This document shows, in pieces, positions 21,539-31,008 of a stretch of DNA of 64,000 nt (within the stretch, counting starts at the first letter, position 1; the number at the start of each line of letters is the position of its first letter). The stretch comes from Chlamydiae bacterium RIFCSPLOWO2_12_FULL_45_20. Its GTDB lineage: Bacteria; Chlamydiota; Chlamydiia; Chlamydiales; SM23-39. The stretch spans positions 1 through 64,000 of the forward strand of contig MGMD01000010.1 of NCBI GenBank assembly GCA_001796285.1, read 5' to 3'. Under the pieces are notes generated by a model. The model saw nothing but the letters and a program-made list of their open reading frames with translations, was not told the origin of the DNA and searched no databases. Both the position numbers and the translations under genes were made by a program.

Positions 21539-22251
21539 AGAGGCCTCATATGATAGAGAATAATGGCGCCAGAAATCGCTACGTTTAAAGATTCTGTATC
21601 CGGGTTCATGGGGATCGTCACTTTTTGCGCCATAAGATCAGACCAAAGATCCGCTCCACGCGCTTCATGACTCAAAATCACAGCCCTCGGCTTTTGAAAC
21701 ACAATCTCATCGAGATCTTCTCCTTCTAGGTCGGCCATGTAAAAATGGAGGTTCATTTGCGCCACTTCATCCCTCGTCATGCGGGCATAAGGAAGGAAAA
21801 AATGGGCTCCCTTTGCAGCACGAAGCGCCTTATCGTTAAAGAGGTCCACTGTTCCTGGCGTGACGATCACTCCATCCCAGTTCAGTGCTAAGACGGTGCG
21901 GAGAAGAGTCCCCAAATTACCAGGATCTTGAATCTGATCTAAAACGACAAGAAACTGTTTTTGGCTTACATCTTGTGGTAAAGGAAGGGGTAAAAGAGCG
22001 GCGTATCCGTCGGGATGGCTCAAGCCTGTTATTTTTTTGAGTACAGCCTCAGATACGAAATAGGAATTTTTTGCATCAAACTCAGGGCATTCCTCCGTGG
22101 TAATGAGGGTATCAATAGCCACTTCCTGAACCATCCTTTGACCCACAACGAGGACGAGACCCTTCTTTTCACGATAGTGATGGTCTTCCCGCAGTCGGAC
22201 GCACTCGAGGACAAGAGGGTGTTGTAAGCTTGTAATCTTTTTTGCTACCAT
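21535..22251 (-). CDS. SpoU (TrmH)-family RNA methyltransferase
   Basis: 238 residues with the SPOUT knot signature: LDQIQDPGNLGTLLRT (motif 1), VILSHEARGADL (motif 2) and IPMNPDTESLNVAISGAIILY (motif 3). A short N-terminal substrate-binding region resembles the RlmB/TrmH type. It uses S-adenosylmethionine to 2'-O-methylate rRNA or tRNA; the target cannot be read from the sequence. The ATG at 22251 is chosen over a TTG at 22254. It is the first gene of the minus-strand operon with rsgA and eno, and is divergent from the phosphatase gene with only about 10 bp between start codons. Confidence 0.9.
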
Positions 22252-22261
22252 CAAAAACAGT

Positions 22262-23860
22262 ATGGCCGATTGTCACATTACAAAAAAGTCTCGAAGTTCT
22301 TTTTCCATTACGCTCCGGATGGTGAGCGTAAGCATCCTTTTGCTTGTGATTCCTCTTTTTTTACACAATCTCTTTCTCTATCGACAGGAATATCAAGAAC
22401 GCCTTTCCGATGTAAAGACCGATTTGCAACTGCTCGCCGAAGAGAGAGCGCACCTGGTATCAGAAATGGTTCGCATGGACTGGGAGCTTCTCGACTCTTG
22501 GGATGCAAGCTTGGGTGCGAGGGGAAGGTTCGTGGAAAGAATCCCCACGCCTCAGGGCGTCACCGATCATTTTCTCCTTCTAAGCCAAAGCCGAGAAGCC
22601 CTTCTGGTAGGAGTCAAGGAAGGGTACAGCTCTTTTGTGATCCCTGTGCCATTGGCATTCATAGGCCGAGACATGCCAAGAGCCTATCCAGTTCATATTG
22701 CTCTTGTGAATCAGCAAGGGAAAACCCTTTGGGGAAATCAAGCTTTCCCGAGTACGGGAGATTTCCTACAGGCCCAACACCCCATTTTGGGAACGGACCT
22801 GAGTATCCACTTGAAGGTTCGCCAATCTGCTATTCGCGGATTGCATCTTGCATCCTACTATTGGCGTTTTGCTTCCTTGGTATTTTTTGTGGGTGTTATC
22901 GGGGGCTTGTTCGTCTATTTGTTGACAAGAAGAATCAGCCGTCCCTTACAGGAGCTTATCAAAACCATGCAAAGAGTCTCTGAGGGAGCCGTTCACGCAA
23001 GGTACACTCCAGATAAAATGGGGTTTGAAATCAATCAGCTAGGCGTTCAATTCAATGAGACTTTAGACGCCTTGCTCAAACAAGCAAGGATGGCGGAAGA
23101 AGAGCGGATCCGGCGAGAGAGGCTTGCAAGAGAATTTCATATCGGCCATGAAATCCAAGCCAATCTATTGCCGAAACATGTTCCAGGCCTCGCTGGGGTC
23201 GATATCGCTACCTACTATTCTGCTTCTACGGAAGTAAACGGTGATTTTTACGATCTTTTTTTGCTAAAAAATGGCCATCTTTTCATCGCAATGAGCGATG
23301 TTGCAGGCAAAGGGATTCAGGCTTGCTTATTTTCTCTTGGGTTGAGGAGTATTCTCCGTTCCATTGCCAGCATGACGACAGATCTTGCTGAAATAGTCCT
23401 TAGAGCCAATGACCTCTATTTAATGGATGCGCATGATCTAGCCATGTTTGCAACGCTTTGGGTCGGCCTTTATGACCCCAAAAAAAAGATATTATCCTAC
23501 TCTTCTCAAGGACATCCTCCCGCCATTCTCCTTCGGAAGGGGGGTCATGAAGAGCTTTGGACAGAAGGGATTGCTATGGGTGCGCAAACCATGGATGGTG
23601 CTGTTGTCGATACGGTCAAGCTACAGGTGGGAGACTCTTTGATTCTTTATACCGATGGAATGATAGAAGCACACAACATGCACAATGAGTTGTTTGGAAA
23701 AAAGCGATTCCAGGAGTGCCTAGTACAAGAGGCGGTTGCTACAGCTCAACAAGTCGTGGATCGTACTGTGGAAACTGTCCATCTTTTTGCTAAGGGGGTG
23801 CCTCAGCACGATGACATGACTCTTTTAGCCATGCGGCTGTTTCGAAGCGCACGAGATTGA
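22262..23860 (+). CDS. RsbU-like membrane PP2C phosphatase with HAMP domain
   Basis: 532 residues: a transmembrane helix at about 20-40, a periplasmic sensor domain (about 45-205), a second helix (about 208-228), a HAMP linker (RISRPLQELIKTMQRVSEG) and a C-terminal SpoIIE-type PP2C phosphatase. The last shows HEIQANLLP, GDFYDLF, MSDVAGKGIQA, GHPPAIL, DSLILYTDGMIEA and DDMTLLAM, including the metal-binding Asp residues. The Chlamydia counterpart also lies next to eno and is regarded as an RsbU-type regulator of a partner-switching anti-sigma system. The very short spacer to the divergent gene implies that its promoter overlaps coding sequence. An inner ATG at 22319 is an alternative start. Confidence 0.92.
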   Translation: MADCHITKKSRSSFSITLRMVSVSILLLVIPLFLHNLFLYRQEYQERLSDVKTDLQLLAEERAHLVSEMVRMDWELLDSWDASLGARGRFVERIPTPQGVTDHFLLLSQSREALLVGVKEGYSSFVIPVPLAFIGRDMPRAYPVHIALVNQQGKTLWGNQAFPSTGDFLQAQHPILGTDLSIHLKVRQSAIRGLHLASYYWRFASLVFFVGVIGGLFVYLLTRRISRPLQELIKTMQRVSEGAVHARYTPDKMGFEINQLGVQFNETLDALLKQARMAEEERIRRERLAREFHIGHEIQANLLPKHVPGLAGVDIATYYSASTEVNGDFYDLFLLKNGHLFIAMSDVAGKGIQACLFSLGLRSILRSIASMTTDLAEIVLRANDLYLMDAHDLAMFATLWVGLYDPKKKILSYSSQGHPPAILLRKGGHEELWTEGIAMGAQTMDGAVVDTVKLQVGDSLILYTDGMIEAHNMHNELFGKKRFQECLVQEAVATAQQVVDRTVETVHLFAKGVPQHDDMTLLAMRLFRSARD

Positions 23861-24146
23861 CGGGTAGGATATGACAGTAGGCCATCCATTTCTGAAAGAG
23901 GGGTGTTCTTGGATGAAAATTTTTGAGAAAAAGGTCTCCGTTTTCCCAGTGCGTTACAGGGGGAAGCTCCCTTTTGGGCATTGAAGAGGGCTGGTAGATT
24001 ACATGGGCTCCAATGGATGCCAGTTTGTGCAGTCTTTCTGCATCAAGCGGTGGCGTGCGGCGTGTCACCCCATACAAGGGCTGTTGCTGCAAAAAAAGCG
24101 AAAAGAGGAGAAGAAAACGCAAGAAGCGGTTATCTATTTTGGCCAT
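23790..24146 (-). CDS. Small secreted hypothetical protein
   Basis: 118 residues with a good signal peptide (FLRFLLLFSLFLQQQPLYG) and a basic, proline-rich remainder without recognisable motif. The start overlaps the end of the CCA transferase gene by 13 bp, suggesting coupling. The end runs 71 bp into the convergent phosphatase gene. The overlap makes me less than certain that the C-terminus is used as drawn. No Shine-Dalgarno sequence is visible. Confidence 0.5.
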   Translation of the reverse strand: MAKIDNRFLRFLLLFSLFLQQQPLYGVTRRTPPLDAERLHKLASIGAHVIYQPSSMPKRELPPVTHWENGDLFLKNFHPRTPLFQKWMAYCHILPVNLVRFETAAWLKESCHRAEAPP

Positions 24147-25363
24147 AAAAAGAGGCTTTGTAGACGTTCTAAAATTTGTGTAGGTTCATAGAGTTCCTCA
24201 TTAATAGCGATTCGCTCCGCTTCCCGAAGAAGCTGCCCCATTTGGGGGCCTGGCTTGATGCCGAGGCTTTTTAAGTCATCGGATGTTACAATGGGGTTTT
24301 CTTCCTGAATTCTTTGTATGAATCGGTCTAAAAGCGCCCTTTTCTCTTGATGCTCTTTTAGGAAAGCTGTGCGCTTGCTGATCTCCAAGGGAGCGCTTAA
24401 AATCTGGAGGGCAAGAGAGGAAAAGGCATGGGCGTAAAAATGGGCCCACTCACAGCGTTCGATAGGGCGGCTGATGGTGATCAGCAGTTTTGTATGATAA
24501 AGAAAAGAAACAAAGCGTAAGTCCACATTGGAGAGTTTTAAAAATTTGCAAAGCTGAAGCTCTTCATCGAGAGTGGAACGGGGGAAGAGGAGCAGGAGGA
24601 AAGCAATGACTGGGGCCTCCAGCGGATAGTATTGGGTGGGAGAGAGTCGATGGGAGATCTCTTCCAGGGAGATCTTTTTTAGTGCGGGAAAAATCTCTTG
24701 AAGAAGCCCAAATTCATGGAGGCAGATCAGCATGGGTCTTAAATGCCCAAAATCATGAGATTTTTTAAACTCTTGTGCAATCCTCTCTATCGCAACTGCA
24801 GGAAAAAGCTCTTTGGCATGGGCGCGGATTGCTTTTGCGGTCTCTTCTTCAATCGTAAAATGGAACCGGCACGCAAGACGGACCGCTCGAATCATCCGTA
24901 ATCTATCCTCGTGAATTCTTTGATGGGGATTGCCTATCGCGCGGATGAGTTTTTTCTCTAAATCGTCTCTACCTCTGACAAAATCGAGAATTTCCTCTTT
25001 CAGGGGATCAAAAAACATCCCGTTGATTGTAAAATCCCTCCGTTTGGCATCTTCAATAGCCGTTGCAAAAGCGATCTTTGTGGGTCTTCTTCCATCTTTG
25101 TAGGCAAGGTCTTGGCGAAAGGTCGCTACTTCATACTGCTTCCCATCGATGATGACAAGGATGATTCCAAAAGCTAGGCCAATCGGAACTGTATGGGGAA
25201 AGAGGGCTTGGATGGTTTCTGGAGGTGCATTGGTCGCGATATCGATGTCGTCAGAGGGGTGGCGGAGAATGAGATCCCTCACCCATCCGCCAGCATAATA
25301 GGCAACAAACCCGGCATTGGCTAAGGTGTCAACGATGAAGCGGGCTTCTTTGTGCTCTTCCAT
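24134..25363 (-). CDS. CCA tRNA nucleotidyltransferase / poly(A) polymerase family
   Basis: A 409-residue class II nucleotidyltransferase. It has the GGWVRDLIL phosphate-binding segment (residues 21-29), the catalytic DDIDIAT (D-x-D), the RRDFTINGM and EDRLRMIRAVRLA regions, and a helical C-domain. It adds the CCA end to tRNAs, which fits tRNA-Arg in this window lacking an encoded CCA. It could instead be poly(A) polymerase (PcnB), since the families cannot be separated by eye. The start overlaps the stop of the MOMP-like gene by one base (TAATG). Confidence 0.9.
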   Translation of the reverse strand: MEEHKEARFIVDTLANAGFVAYYAGGWVRDLILRHPSDDIDIATNAPPETIQALFPHTVPIGLAFGIILVIIDGKQYEVATFRQDLAYKDGRRPTKIAFATAIEDAKRRDFTINGMFFDPLKEEILDFVRGRDDLEKKLIRAIGNPHQRIHEDRLRMIRAVRLACRFHFTIEEETAKAIRAHAKELFPAVAIERIAQEFKKSHDFGHLRPMLICLHEFGLLQEIFPALKKISLEEISHRLSPTQYYPLEAPVIAFLLLLFPRSTLDEELQLCKFLKLSNVDLRFVSFLYHTKLLITISRPIERCEWAHFYAHAFSSLALQILSAPLEISKRTAFLKEHQEKRALLDRFIQRIQEENPIVTSDDLKSLGIKPGPQMGQLLREAERIAINEELYEPTQILERLQSLFLWPK

Positions 25364-26097
25364 TAAAACACCATTATTCCAGAGAACGTATAGGCTGACT
25401 CATCGCGCAACCTTCGCTCAAAGTTTGCATGAAGTCGTCCCGTTAAAGAAAGCGTTACACCATAAAAATAGCCCCAAGGATATTGGTTATGATAGGTCTT
25501 GTCTGCATGAAGACGGGAGTGGAGATAGATCCCTCCGACGTAGGGAGTGAGAAAGAAAAACCTCGAGGCCAGCCCAAGACTCCCTTGCCATTCATTGAGA
25601 GACAATGTTTGCTTCTCATCCGTATTCAACGGGAGGTTGAGTCGGTTGAGATACTGGAAAAAAGACTTGTGAGAAGAGGGGATCTCGAAAGCGTTAAAGT
25701 CCAGACCCAAATAGGTTTGGCCCCACTGAAAAAGAATCACCTTTCCACCCAGCGAATAGGAAAAATGGTAGTGGGTGTGCGTATCGAAAATCATCTCGTA
25801 AATCGGTTGTTCTTGAAGGATCTCTTTGGAACCACCAAAACTCCCATACAGTTGGAGCCGTTCAACGAAAATTAAAGAAACATTGGCCAGTTGGGAGTGT
25901 AAGCCTAGCCGCTTAATCATTTGATCCGGAGCTTCATATTTTTTATCAGGAGTGTAGTCGTAAATATAGGCGGAAGTAAATTTAAAAAACGGGTAACCTG
26001 CAGAGAAGAAGCCGGTGTTCATGATCGCAGGATCCGCCGGGTTCCCAATCATTGATGCAAGAAGAGGAAAGGCTAGGAAGAAGCACAACCATCGCAT
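25363..26097 (-). CDS. MOMP-like outer membrane beta-barrel protein
   Basis: 244 residues with a signal peptide (MRWLCFFLAFPLLAS). It is followed by GNPADPAIMNTGFFSAG, close to the mature N-terminus GNPAEPSLM of the chlamydial major outer membrane protein. The rest alternates amphipathic aromatic strands and ends with Phe (FSGIMVF), the barrel assembly signal. It is much shorter than classical MOMP (around 370-390 residues) and has almost no Cys, so it would not join the disulphide-linked envelope. It is probably a small porin. It is divergent from mutL and overlaps the start of the CCA transferase. Confidence 0.7.
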   Translation of the reverse strand: MRWLCFFLAFPLLASMIGNPADPAIMNTGFFSAGYPFFKFTSAYIYDYTPDKKYEAPDQMIKRLGLHSQLANVSLIFVERLQLYGSFGGSKEILQEQPIYEMIFDTHTHYHFSYSLGGKVILFQWGQTYLGLDFNAFEIPSSHKSFFQYLNRLNLPLNTDEKQTLSLNEWQGSLGLASRFFFLTPYVGGIYLHSRLHADKTYHNQYPWGYFYGVTLSLTGRLHANFERRLRDESAYTFSGIMVF

Positions 26098-26138
26098 ATT
26101 CGAATGCAGTATACTCGAGGGCTTGTTATATTGTGAGC

Positions 26139-27713
26139 GTGAAAAGAAAGATTCTGAAGTTAGATCCTACTCTTGTTAACCAAATAGCCGCTGGGGAAGT
26201 CGTTGAAAACCCCTCTTCCATCGTCAAAGAGCTCATGGAAAACAGCATCGATGCTGGTTCCAAGGTGATCACAATCGACATCCTGCAGGGAGGACTGGAA
26301 CTGATTCGAGTAGAAGATGATGGTTTTGGGATGGGTCCAGAAGATGCTCTACTGTCGATCGAAAGGCACGCAACATCTAAAATCCGTTCTCTTGAAGACT
26401 TTCATGCATTGACGAGTCTGGGGTTTCGGGGAGAAGCTCTGGCGGCGATCTCTTCTGTCAGCCGTTTTGAACTGAAAACTTCCGATGGCCAGGAGGCAAC
26501 AAGGGTCACTTTGACTCACAGCGAACCTTGCGCCCGGAATCAGGGAACTACGATCGAAGTGCGCAACCTTTTTTATAACGTACCAGCCAGAAAAAAGTTT
26601 CAAAAGTCGCCTGCCGCTTGCGCTTCTCAGGTAAGAAAGGTAGTGGAAACGGTTGCTATGGCCCATCCAGATATTGCTTTTTCATTGAATGGACAAGTCT
26701 ATCTTCCAACGGATTTGAAAAGACGGATTGAAGAGATTTTAGGAGAGCACGAGCATGAGCTCAAAGCAAAAAATCTCTATGGACTTTTTGCCTCTCCATC
26801 GAAAGCAGGCCCTACTCGAGGAGGGCAAACCATATACCTCAATCGGCGCCCCATTTACTCCCCGCTCCTTTCCAGGGCGGTCAAAGAGGCGTTTGCTACG
26901 CGGATTGGAGTGCACGAACATCCCCGATTTATTCTTTTTTTAGAGCTGCCTCCCAGTGAGGTCGATGTCAACGTCCATCCTCAAAAAAAAGAGGTTCGCT
27001 TCCGGGATGAGGGGAACGTATTTCGAATGGTACGAAATGCTATTCAGGCGATTTTCGCAGGCAGGGGTGACACTGCTACTCCCCTTTCGTTTACTGAGCC
27101 TGTTTACAACTTTTCTGAAACTTTCCCAACTCCCCATTTTAAAGTAGAAGAGACGGGATTTGAATTTGTCTACAGCGATCGGGGCCTGGCTGTGATTTTG
27201 GGCCGGTTTTTGCTAGTAGAGAGGGAAAAACCCCTTTTTATCGATCTGAAAGCCGCACATGCTCGATTGTTTTTCGAATCTCTTATCATGCAAAGCCCAG
27301 CTTCCCAAGTTCTGATGGTTCCCATTGAAATCGAGCTGAAAAAAGAAGAAGAAGAGCTTGCGGAACAACTGGGTGAGTTGGGGATAGAATGCCGCCTTCT
27401 CAAACGGAGACTCGTTGTTGATGCGCTGCCTCCGTTTTTAGAGGAGAAGCATTTTTTCGAATTTTTTCAGAAATTCCTCGAAGGAAAACCAATCGAAGAA
27501 ATCACGACCCGCTTGATTCAAGCGTCTCCTAAACGTTACTCTTTCGAGGAGGGTATGCAGATTTGGCAAAAAGTCAAAGAGTGTAAAGACTTTTACTATG
27601 ATCCCAAGGGGAATCCGATTTTTGTGAAAATCTGTGAGATAGATATGGAACGATTCATGGAAAATCATGGCAAAATCCCGCCTTCAAAGGCTGCAGATAG
27701 AGAGCGACATTAG
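26139..27713 (+). CDS. mutL: DNA mismatch repair protein MutL
   Basis: A 524-residue GHKL ATPase of mismatch repair. The family start (KRKILKLDPTLVNQIAAGEVVENP) fixes the N-terminus at a GTG, 26139 (26133 is possible). It has ENSIDAG, EDDGFGM, ATSKI and GFRGEALAAI, then NVHPQKKEVRF. The C-terminal dimerisation domain is present (roughly 350-520) and I see no DQHAxxE endonuclease metal site. The last 47 bp overlap pepP, matching the mutL-pepP order that I recall from Chlamydia. It is divergent from the MOMP-like gene with a 41-bp gap. Confidence 0.95.
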   Translation: MKRKILKLDPTLVNQIAAGEVVENPSSIVKELMENSIDAGSKVITIDILQGGLELIRVEDDGFGMGPEDALLSIERHATSKIRSLEDFHALTSLGFRGEALAAISSVSRFELKTSDGQEATRVTLTHSEPCARNQGTTIEVRNLFYNVPARKKFQKSPAACASQVRKVVETVAMAHPDIAFSLNGQVYLPTDLKRRIEEILGEHEHELKAKNLYGLFASPSKAGPTRGGQTIYLNRRPIYSPLLSRAVKEAFATRIGVHEHPRFILFLELPPSEVDVNVHPQKKEVRFRDEGNVFRMVRNAIQAIFAGRGDTATPLSFTEPVYNFSETFPTPHFKVEETGFEFVYSDRGLAVILGRFLLVEREKPLFIDLKAAHARLFFESLIMQSPASQVLMVPIEIELKKEEEELAEQLGELGIECRLLKRRLVVDALPPFLEEKHFFEFFQKFLEGKPIEEITTRLIQASPKRYSFEEGMQIWQKVKECKDFYYDPKGNPIFVKICEIDMERFMENHGKIPPSKAADRERH

Positions 27714-28704
27714 TCTTCTCATCGAAAAACCGATCGATCTTCTGTACTTCACGGGGCTTCACCTCTCACGGGGCCGTCTTTTTGTTGAAAAGGAACGTGT
27801 CCGACTTTTTGTAGATGGGCGTTACTTTCACTGGGCAGCGGATCGCGCTCCTTGTGAAGTACTAGAGTGGGATGCTTTTTTAAAAGTAGACGCTAAGAAA
27901 GTCCAGTTTGACAGCACTTATTTAAGTTATGATGGATTTGTCCATTATCAAAAACTCTGTCCAGGGATCGAGTGGATTCCAGAGCCCCATCTCACTAGCC
28001 CTTTTCGCAAGATCAAAGAGGCTAAAGAAATCCATGCTTTAAGAAAAGCGGCCAGGCTCACTCTTTTGGGCATTGAGCATGTTGCCCAGATGCTTAAGGT
28101 GGGAGTCACGGAAAAAGAACTGGTTTTAGAATTTGAGCTCTTCATCTTGAAACATGGGGCTGAAAAACTCTCCTTTGAACCGATCATCGCTTTTGGCAAA
28201 AATAGTGCCTTCCCTCACCACCGCAGCGGATATACCCCACTGTCTGAAAATGCGGTGGTTTTAATCGATGCAGGAGCGGTAGTGGATGAATATGCAGGGG
28301 ATTTGACTCGCGTCTATTACTTTCAAAAGCCAGATCCTAACATTGTGAGGCTCGAGAAGATTGTAGAAGAGGCTCAAGCCAAAGCCCTTTCTCTCATTCG
28401 CCCAGGGATTCTTCTGAAAGAGTTGGATCGGGCGGTACGTGAGATTTTTTCTCGGGAGAATGTAAAGCAGTTTTACATGCACAGTTTAGGTCATGGAATC
28501 GGATTAGAGGTTCATGAATTTCCTCTTATTCGGGAAACGGCAGGTAGTGAAGGAAAGATCGAAGAGGGGATGGTTTTTACGATTGAGCCTGGGCTCTATG
28601 AACCAGGACGGGGAGGAGTTAGGCTTGAAGAAATGGTGGAAGTGACTGAAACAGGTTCCCGCTTGCTTGTTGAAAGGGGGGTAGACACTGTCCAAGGAAT
28701 GTGA
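27667..28704 (+). CDS. pepP: M24 family Xaa-Pro aminopeptidase
   Basis: 345 residues. Cleaves the N-terminal residue before proline using a dinuclear metal site. The ligands can be read in order: DAGAVVDEYAGD (two Asp), HSLGHGIGLEVHE (His), FTIEPGLY (Glu) and RLEEMVEVT (Glu). The N-terminal half is the reduced, creatinase-like domain. The gene begins 47 bp inside mutL and its stop TGA overlaps the ATG of the histidine kinase (TGATG), so it lies in an operon of three. Confidence 0.93.
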   Translation: MAKSRLQRLQIESDISLLIEKPIDLLYFTGLHLSRGRLFVEKERVRLFVDGRYFHWAADRAPCEVLEWDAFLKVDAKKVQFDSTYLSYDGFVHYQKLCPGIEWIPEPHLTSPFRKIKEAKEIHALRKAARLTLLGIEHVAQMLKVGVTEKELVLEFELFILKHGAEKLSFEPIIAFGKNSAFPHHRSGYTPLSENAVVLIDAGAVVDEYAGDLTRVYYFQKPDPNIVRLEKIVEEAQAKALSLIRPGILLKELDRAVREIFSRENVKQFYMHSLGHGIGLEVHEFPLIRETAGSEGKIEEGMVFTIEPGLYEPGRGGVRLEEMVEVTETGSRLLVERGVDTVQGM

Positions 28705-30137
28705 TGCCTAGTCTTAGAAAAAAGATCATCCTTAGGGATATTTTTATTACATGTGTTCTCATGGTTGTCCTGATTCCTGTGGGCAATTTTATGATAGATG
28801 TTATGTTTGCACGCTCTTTTGTAGAGTCTACAATAGGGTTGAAAAACGAGTGTAAGGTCGTTTCTTTGCTACTGTGTCTCGGTTGTATTTTCATTCATCG
28901 AGGGGTGGGAACGTACATGGTGTCTGGAATTTTAAAACCGATCCAGCAAATCTTAAGTGCCCTTCGCCGTTTCGAGGAGGGAAAAGAGGAGTTGCTTCCG
29001 CAAATTGTGTTACATGCGGCTGCGGATGTGGAGGAATTTCGAAAGCTCGCTTCGATTTTAAATGCTCAGACGAATAGAATTCAAAAACAGATTGAACATT
29101 TGACGAAGCAAAAAGAAGAAACCAAGCAAATTTTGGAATCCTTGGGGGAAGGGATTGTTGCTTTAGATCCGAGCGCAAAAGTCACATTTGCAAATGCCAA
29201 GGCGTGCCAGATGTTGCACATTCCTCCGGTGGAGATTTTAGGGAAACGACTAGATTCTACAAAAACGAAAGAACTGACAGAAAAATGCCATGATCTCATC
29301 GTTTATGCTTTACAGACGACAGAACCTGCCTCTTATCTCTGGAATGAAAGAGGAGATCGGTCCCTTTATTTAGAATTGAGTGCAGCGCCTTTAGCATATC
29401 AAGATGGTGCGCTTCTTGTTCTTCAAGACAAAACTTCAGATTATCAAATCATAGGAATGGGGAAAGATTTTATTGCAAACGCTTCCCATGAGCTGCGTAC
29501 GCCTATCACAATTATTCGGGGGTTTGCGGAGACGCTGCAAGATGTTCCCGATCTGTCTTCCACTATGAAAGAGGAAATCATAGAAAAGATTGTAAGGACC
29601 TGTATTCGGCTCGATAAACTTGTACGGAGTCTTTTGATTTTGACCGATGTGGAAAATTTACCGAAAGACCGACTTAAAACAACGGATCTTATTCCTCTTG
29701 TTGACAACTGTATTCATCTCATGAAAACAGCAAATCCCACAGTTCTCATTACAAGTGACTCTGCAGTTGAAGAGGTCTTCATTACTGCTGATGCTGACCT
29801 TTTAGAGCTTGCGATCTTGAATATTTTGGAAAATGGGATTAAGTATGCAAAAGGCCCTCCTCAACTTGAAATTTCTATTCAAAAGGAAGAACGTGCAGTC
29901 CAACTAAAAATTCGAGATAACGGCATTGGGATTCCTGAAAGCGATTTGGCCCGTATTTTTGACCGTTTTTACACTGTGAATAAAGCAAGATCAAGAAAAT
30001 CTGGTGGGGCGGGACTAGGACTTTCGATTGTGAAAACCATTGTGGAAAAGCATAGCGGCGCAGTGCATGCGGAGTCTATAGCGGATTTTGGGAGTGTATT
30101 CACCCTCACATTCCCGATCAAGAGGTCTATTCTTTAA
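28704..30137 (+). CDS. PhoR-like sensor histidine kinase without adjacent response regulator
   Basis: 477 residues. It has two membrane helices (about 10-35 and 52-68), a PAS-like sensor domain (about 140-245) and a HisKA dimerisation helix with the phospho-accepting His in NASHELRTPITI (residue 262). The HATPase domain shows NILENGIKYA (N box), DNGIGIPESD (G1) and GGAGLGLSIVKTIVEKH (G2). The architecture is that of PhoR/WalK. No response regulator is beside it, unlike phoR operons, so its partner must be elsewhere or be shared. It overlaps the pepP stop and is convergent with the GspK-like gene. Confidence 0.9.
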   Translation: MPSLRKKIILRDIFITCVLMVVLIPVGNFMIDVMFARSFVESTIGLKNECKVVSLLLCLGCIFIHRGVGTYMVSGILKPIQQILSALRRFEEGKEELLPQIVLHAAADVEEFRKLASILNAQTNRIQKQIEHLTKQKEETKQILESLGEGIVALDPSAKVTFANAKACQMLHIPPVEILGKRLDSTKTKELTEKCHDLIVYALQTTEPASYLWNERGDRSLYLELSAAPLAYQDGALLVLQDKTSDYQIIGMGKDFIANASHELRTPITIIRGFAETLQDVPDLSSTMKEEIIEKIVRTCIRLDKLVRSLLILTDVENLPKDRLKTTDLIPLVDNCIHLMKTANPTVLITSDSAVEEVFITADADLLELAILNILENGIKYAKGPPQLEISIQKEERAVQLKIRDNGIGIPESDLARIFDRFYTVNKARSRKSGGAGLGLSIVKTIVEKHSGAVHAESIADFGSVFTLTFPIKRSIL

Positions 30138-31008
30138 GTGGTTTTAAAAAGAGGTTTTTCCGAAGAGACACGCCATTTGCCTCACTGGCGGCAAATATTT
30201 TCTTGTTTTCATTGTGATACGGGTAGCCAAACTCGAGGAGAGTCAAAAGAGCTTCGTCCAGCTTAAAGGTGCGAGTTTCATTGCAAAGCCTTTCCACATA
30301 TTCCTTGGTGAGCGGAGGGCGATCTTTTTTATGGATCTCTTTGTGGAGTTTTTGAGCCATTTGCGGATTAAAGAGGAGGGTTAACATGTCTAAATGGGCA
30401 TGATATAAGCAGACCTTCGGATCGATGGCAGGCTCTATTTTCAAGTAGTCTAAAAGAGGAGGTATTCCTGTGTGTGTCGACAAATCCCATGTTTTCGTTC
30501 CCTTCAACATGCGGTAGTAGATTGTTTGCATTGCAGGGTTTTTTAAAGGGAGTTTTTCTAAGGCACTGAGTGGCTTTTCTTGTATTTGACTTATGAGCAG
30601 GTCCAGCATGTGATATTCAAACCGTTTTTCAGAAGAAAGCGGGCCATAAAATTCGCGGATGAGATGAGCAATGCGTTCATAGAGGAAAGGATGGGAGTCT
30701 TTTCCCTCCTGAACAAGGGGCCATAAGTTGAGGCGGGCGCATTCTCGATTGGGAAAAAGAGGACTGTCTTCAGCCGAAAGATCTTCCCCTTCTTCAGAGG
30801 AACTTCGGTGGGAAGAGGCTTGGGTAGTCTTCCCTTTTATATTTTTGTACACTGCACTTTGATAGCTGTTTAAAATGTTTCGGTTGGCTTTCAAATGGGC
30901 GACGTAGGTAGATCTTAAACGGCTATTGATCACTTGTTTGTCGAAAGAAAGATAGGTGCTGATAGAAAGCATGAGAAGAACGGAAAATACGAGTCCTAGG
31001 AGATTCAT
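30127..31008 (-). CDS. GspK-like minor pseudopilin (type II secretion)
   Basis: 293 residues beginning with a hydrophobic helix (LLGLVFSVLLMLSISTYLSF) like the N-terminus of GspK, followed by a large helical periplasmic domain. Identification rests on position (ATGA-coupled to an upstream prepilin-like gene near pepP/mutL, the type II secretion neighbourhood that I recall from Chlamydia) and layout, not on strong sequence motifs. The Glu5 that prepilin peptidase recognises is absent, as it also is from GspK-type tip subunits. It is convergent with the histidine kinase, overlapping by 11 bp. Confidence 0.55.
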   Translation of the reverse strand: MNLLGLVFSVLLMLSISTYLSFDKQVINSRLRSTYVAHLKANRNILNSYQSAVYKNIKGKTTQASSHRSSSEEGEDLSAEDSPLFPNRECARLNLWPLVQEGKDSHPFLYERIAHLIREFYGPLSSEKRFEYHMLDLLISQIQEKPLSALEKLPLKNPAMQTIYYRMLKGTKTWDLSTHTGIPPLLDYLKIEPAIDPKVCLYHAHLDMLTLLFNPQMAQKLHKEIHKKDRPPLTKEYVERLCNETRTFKLDEALLTLLEFGYPYHNENKKIFAASEANGVSLRKNLFLKPLKE

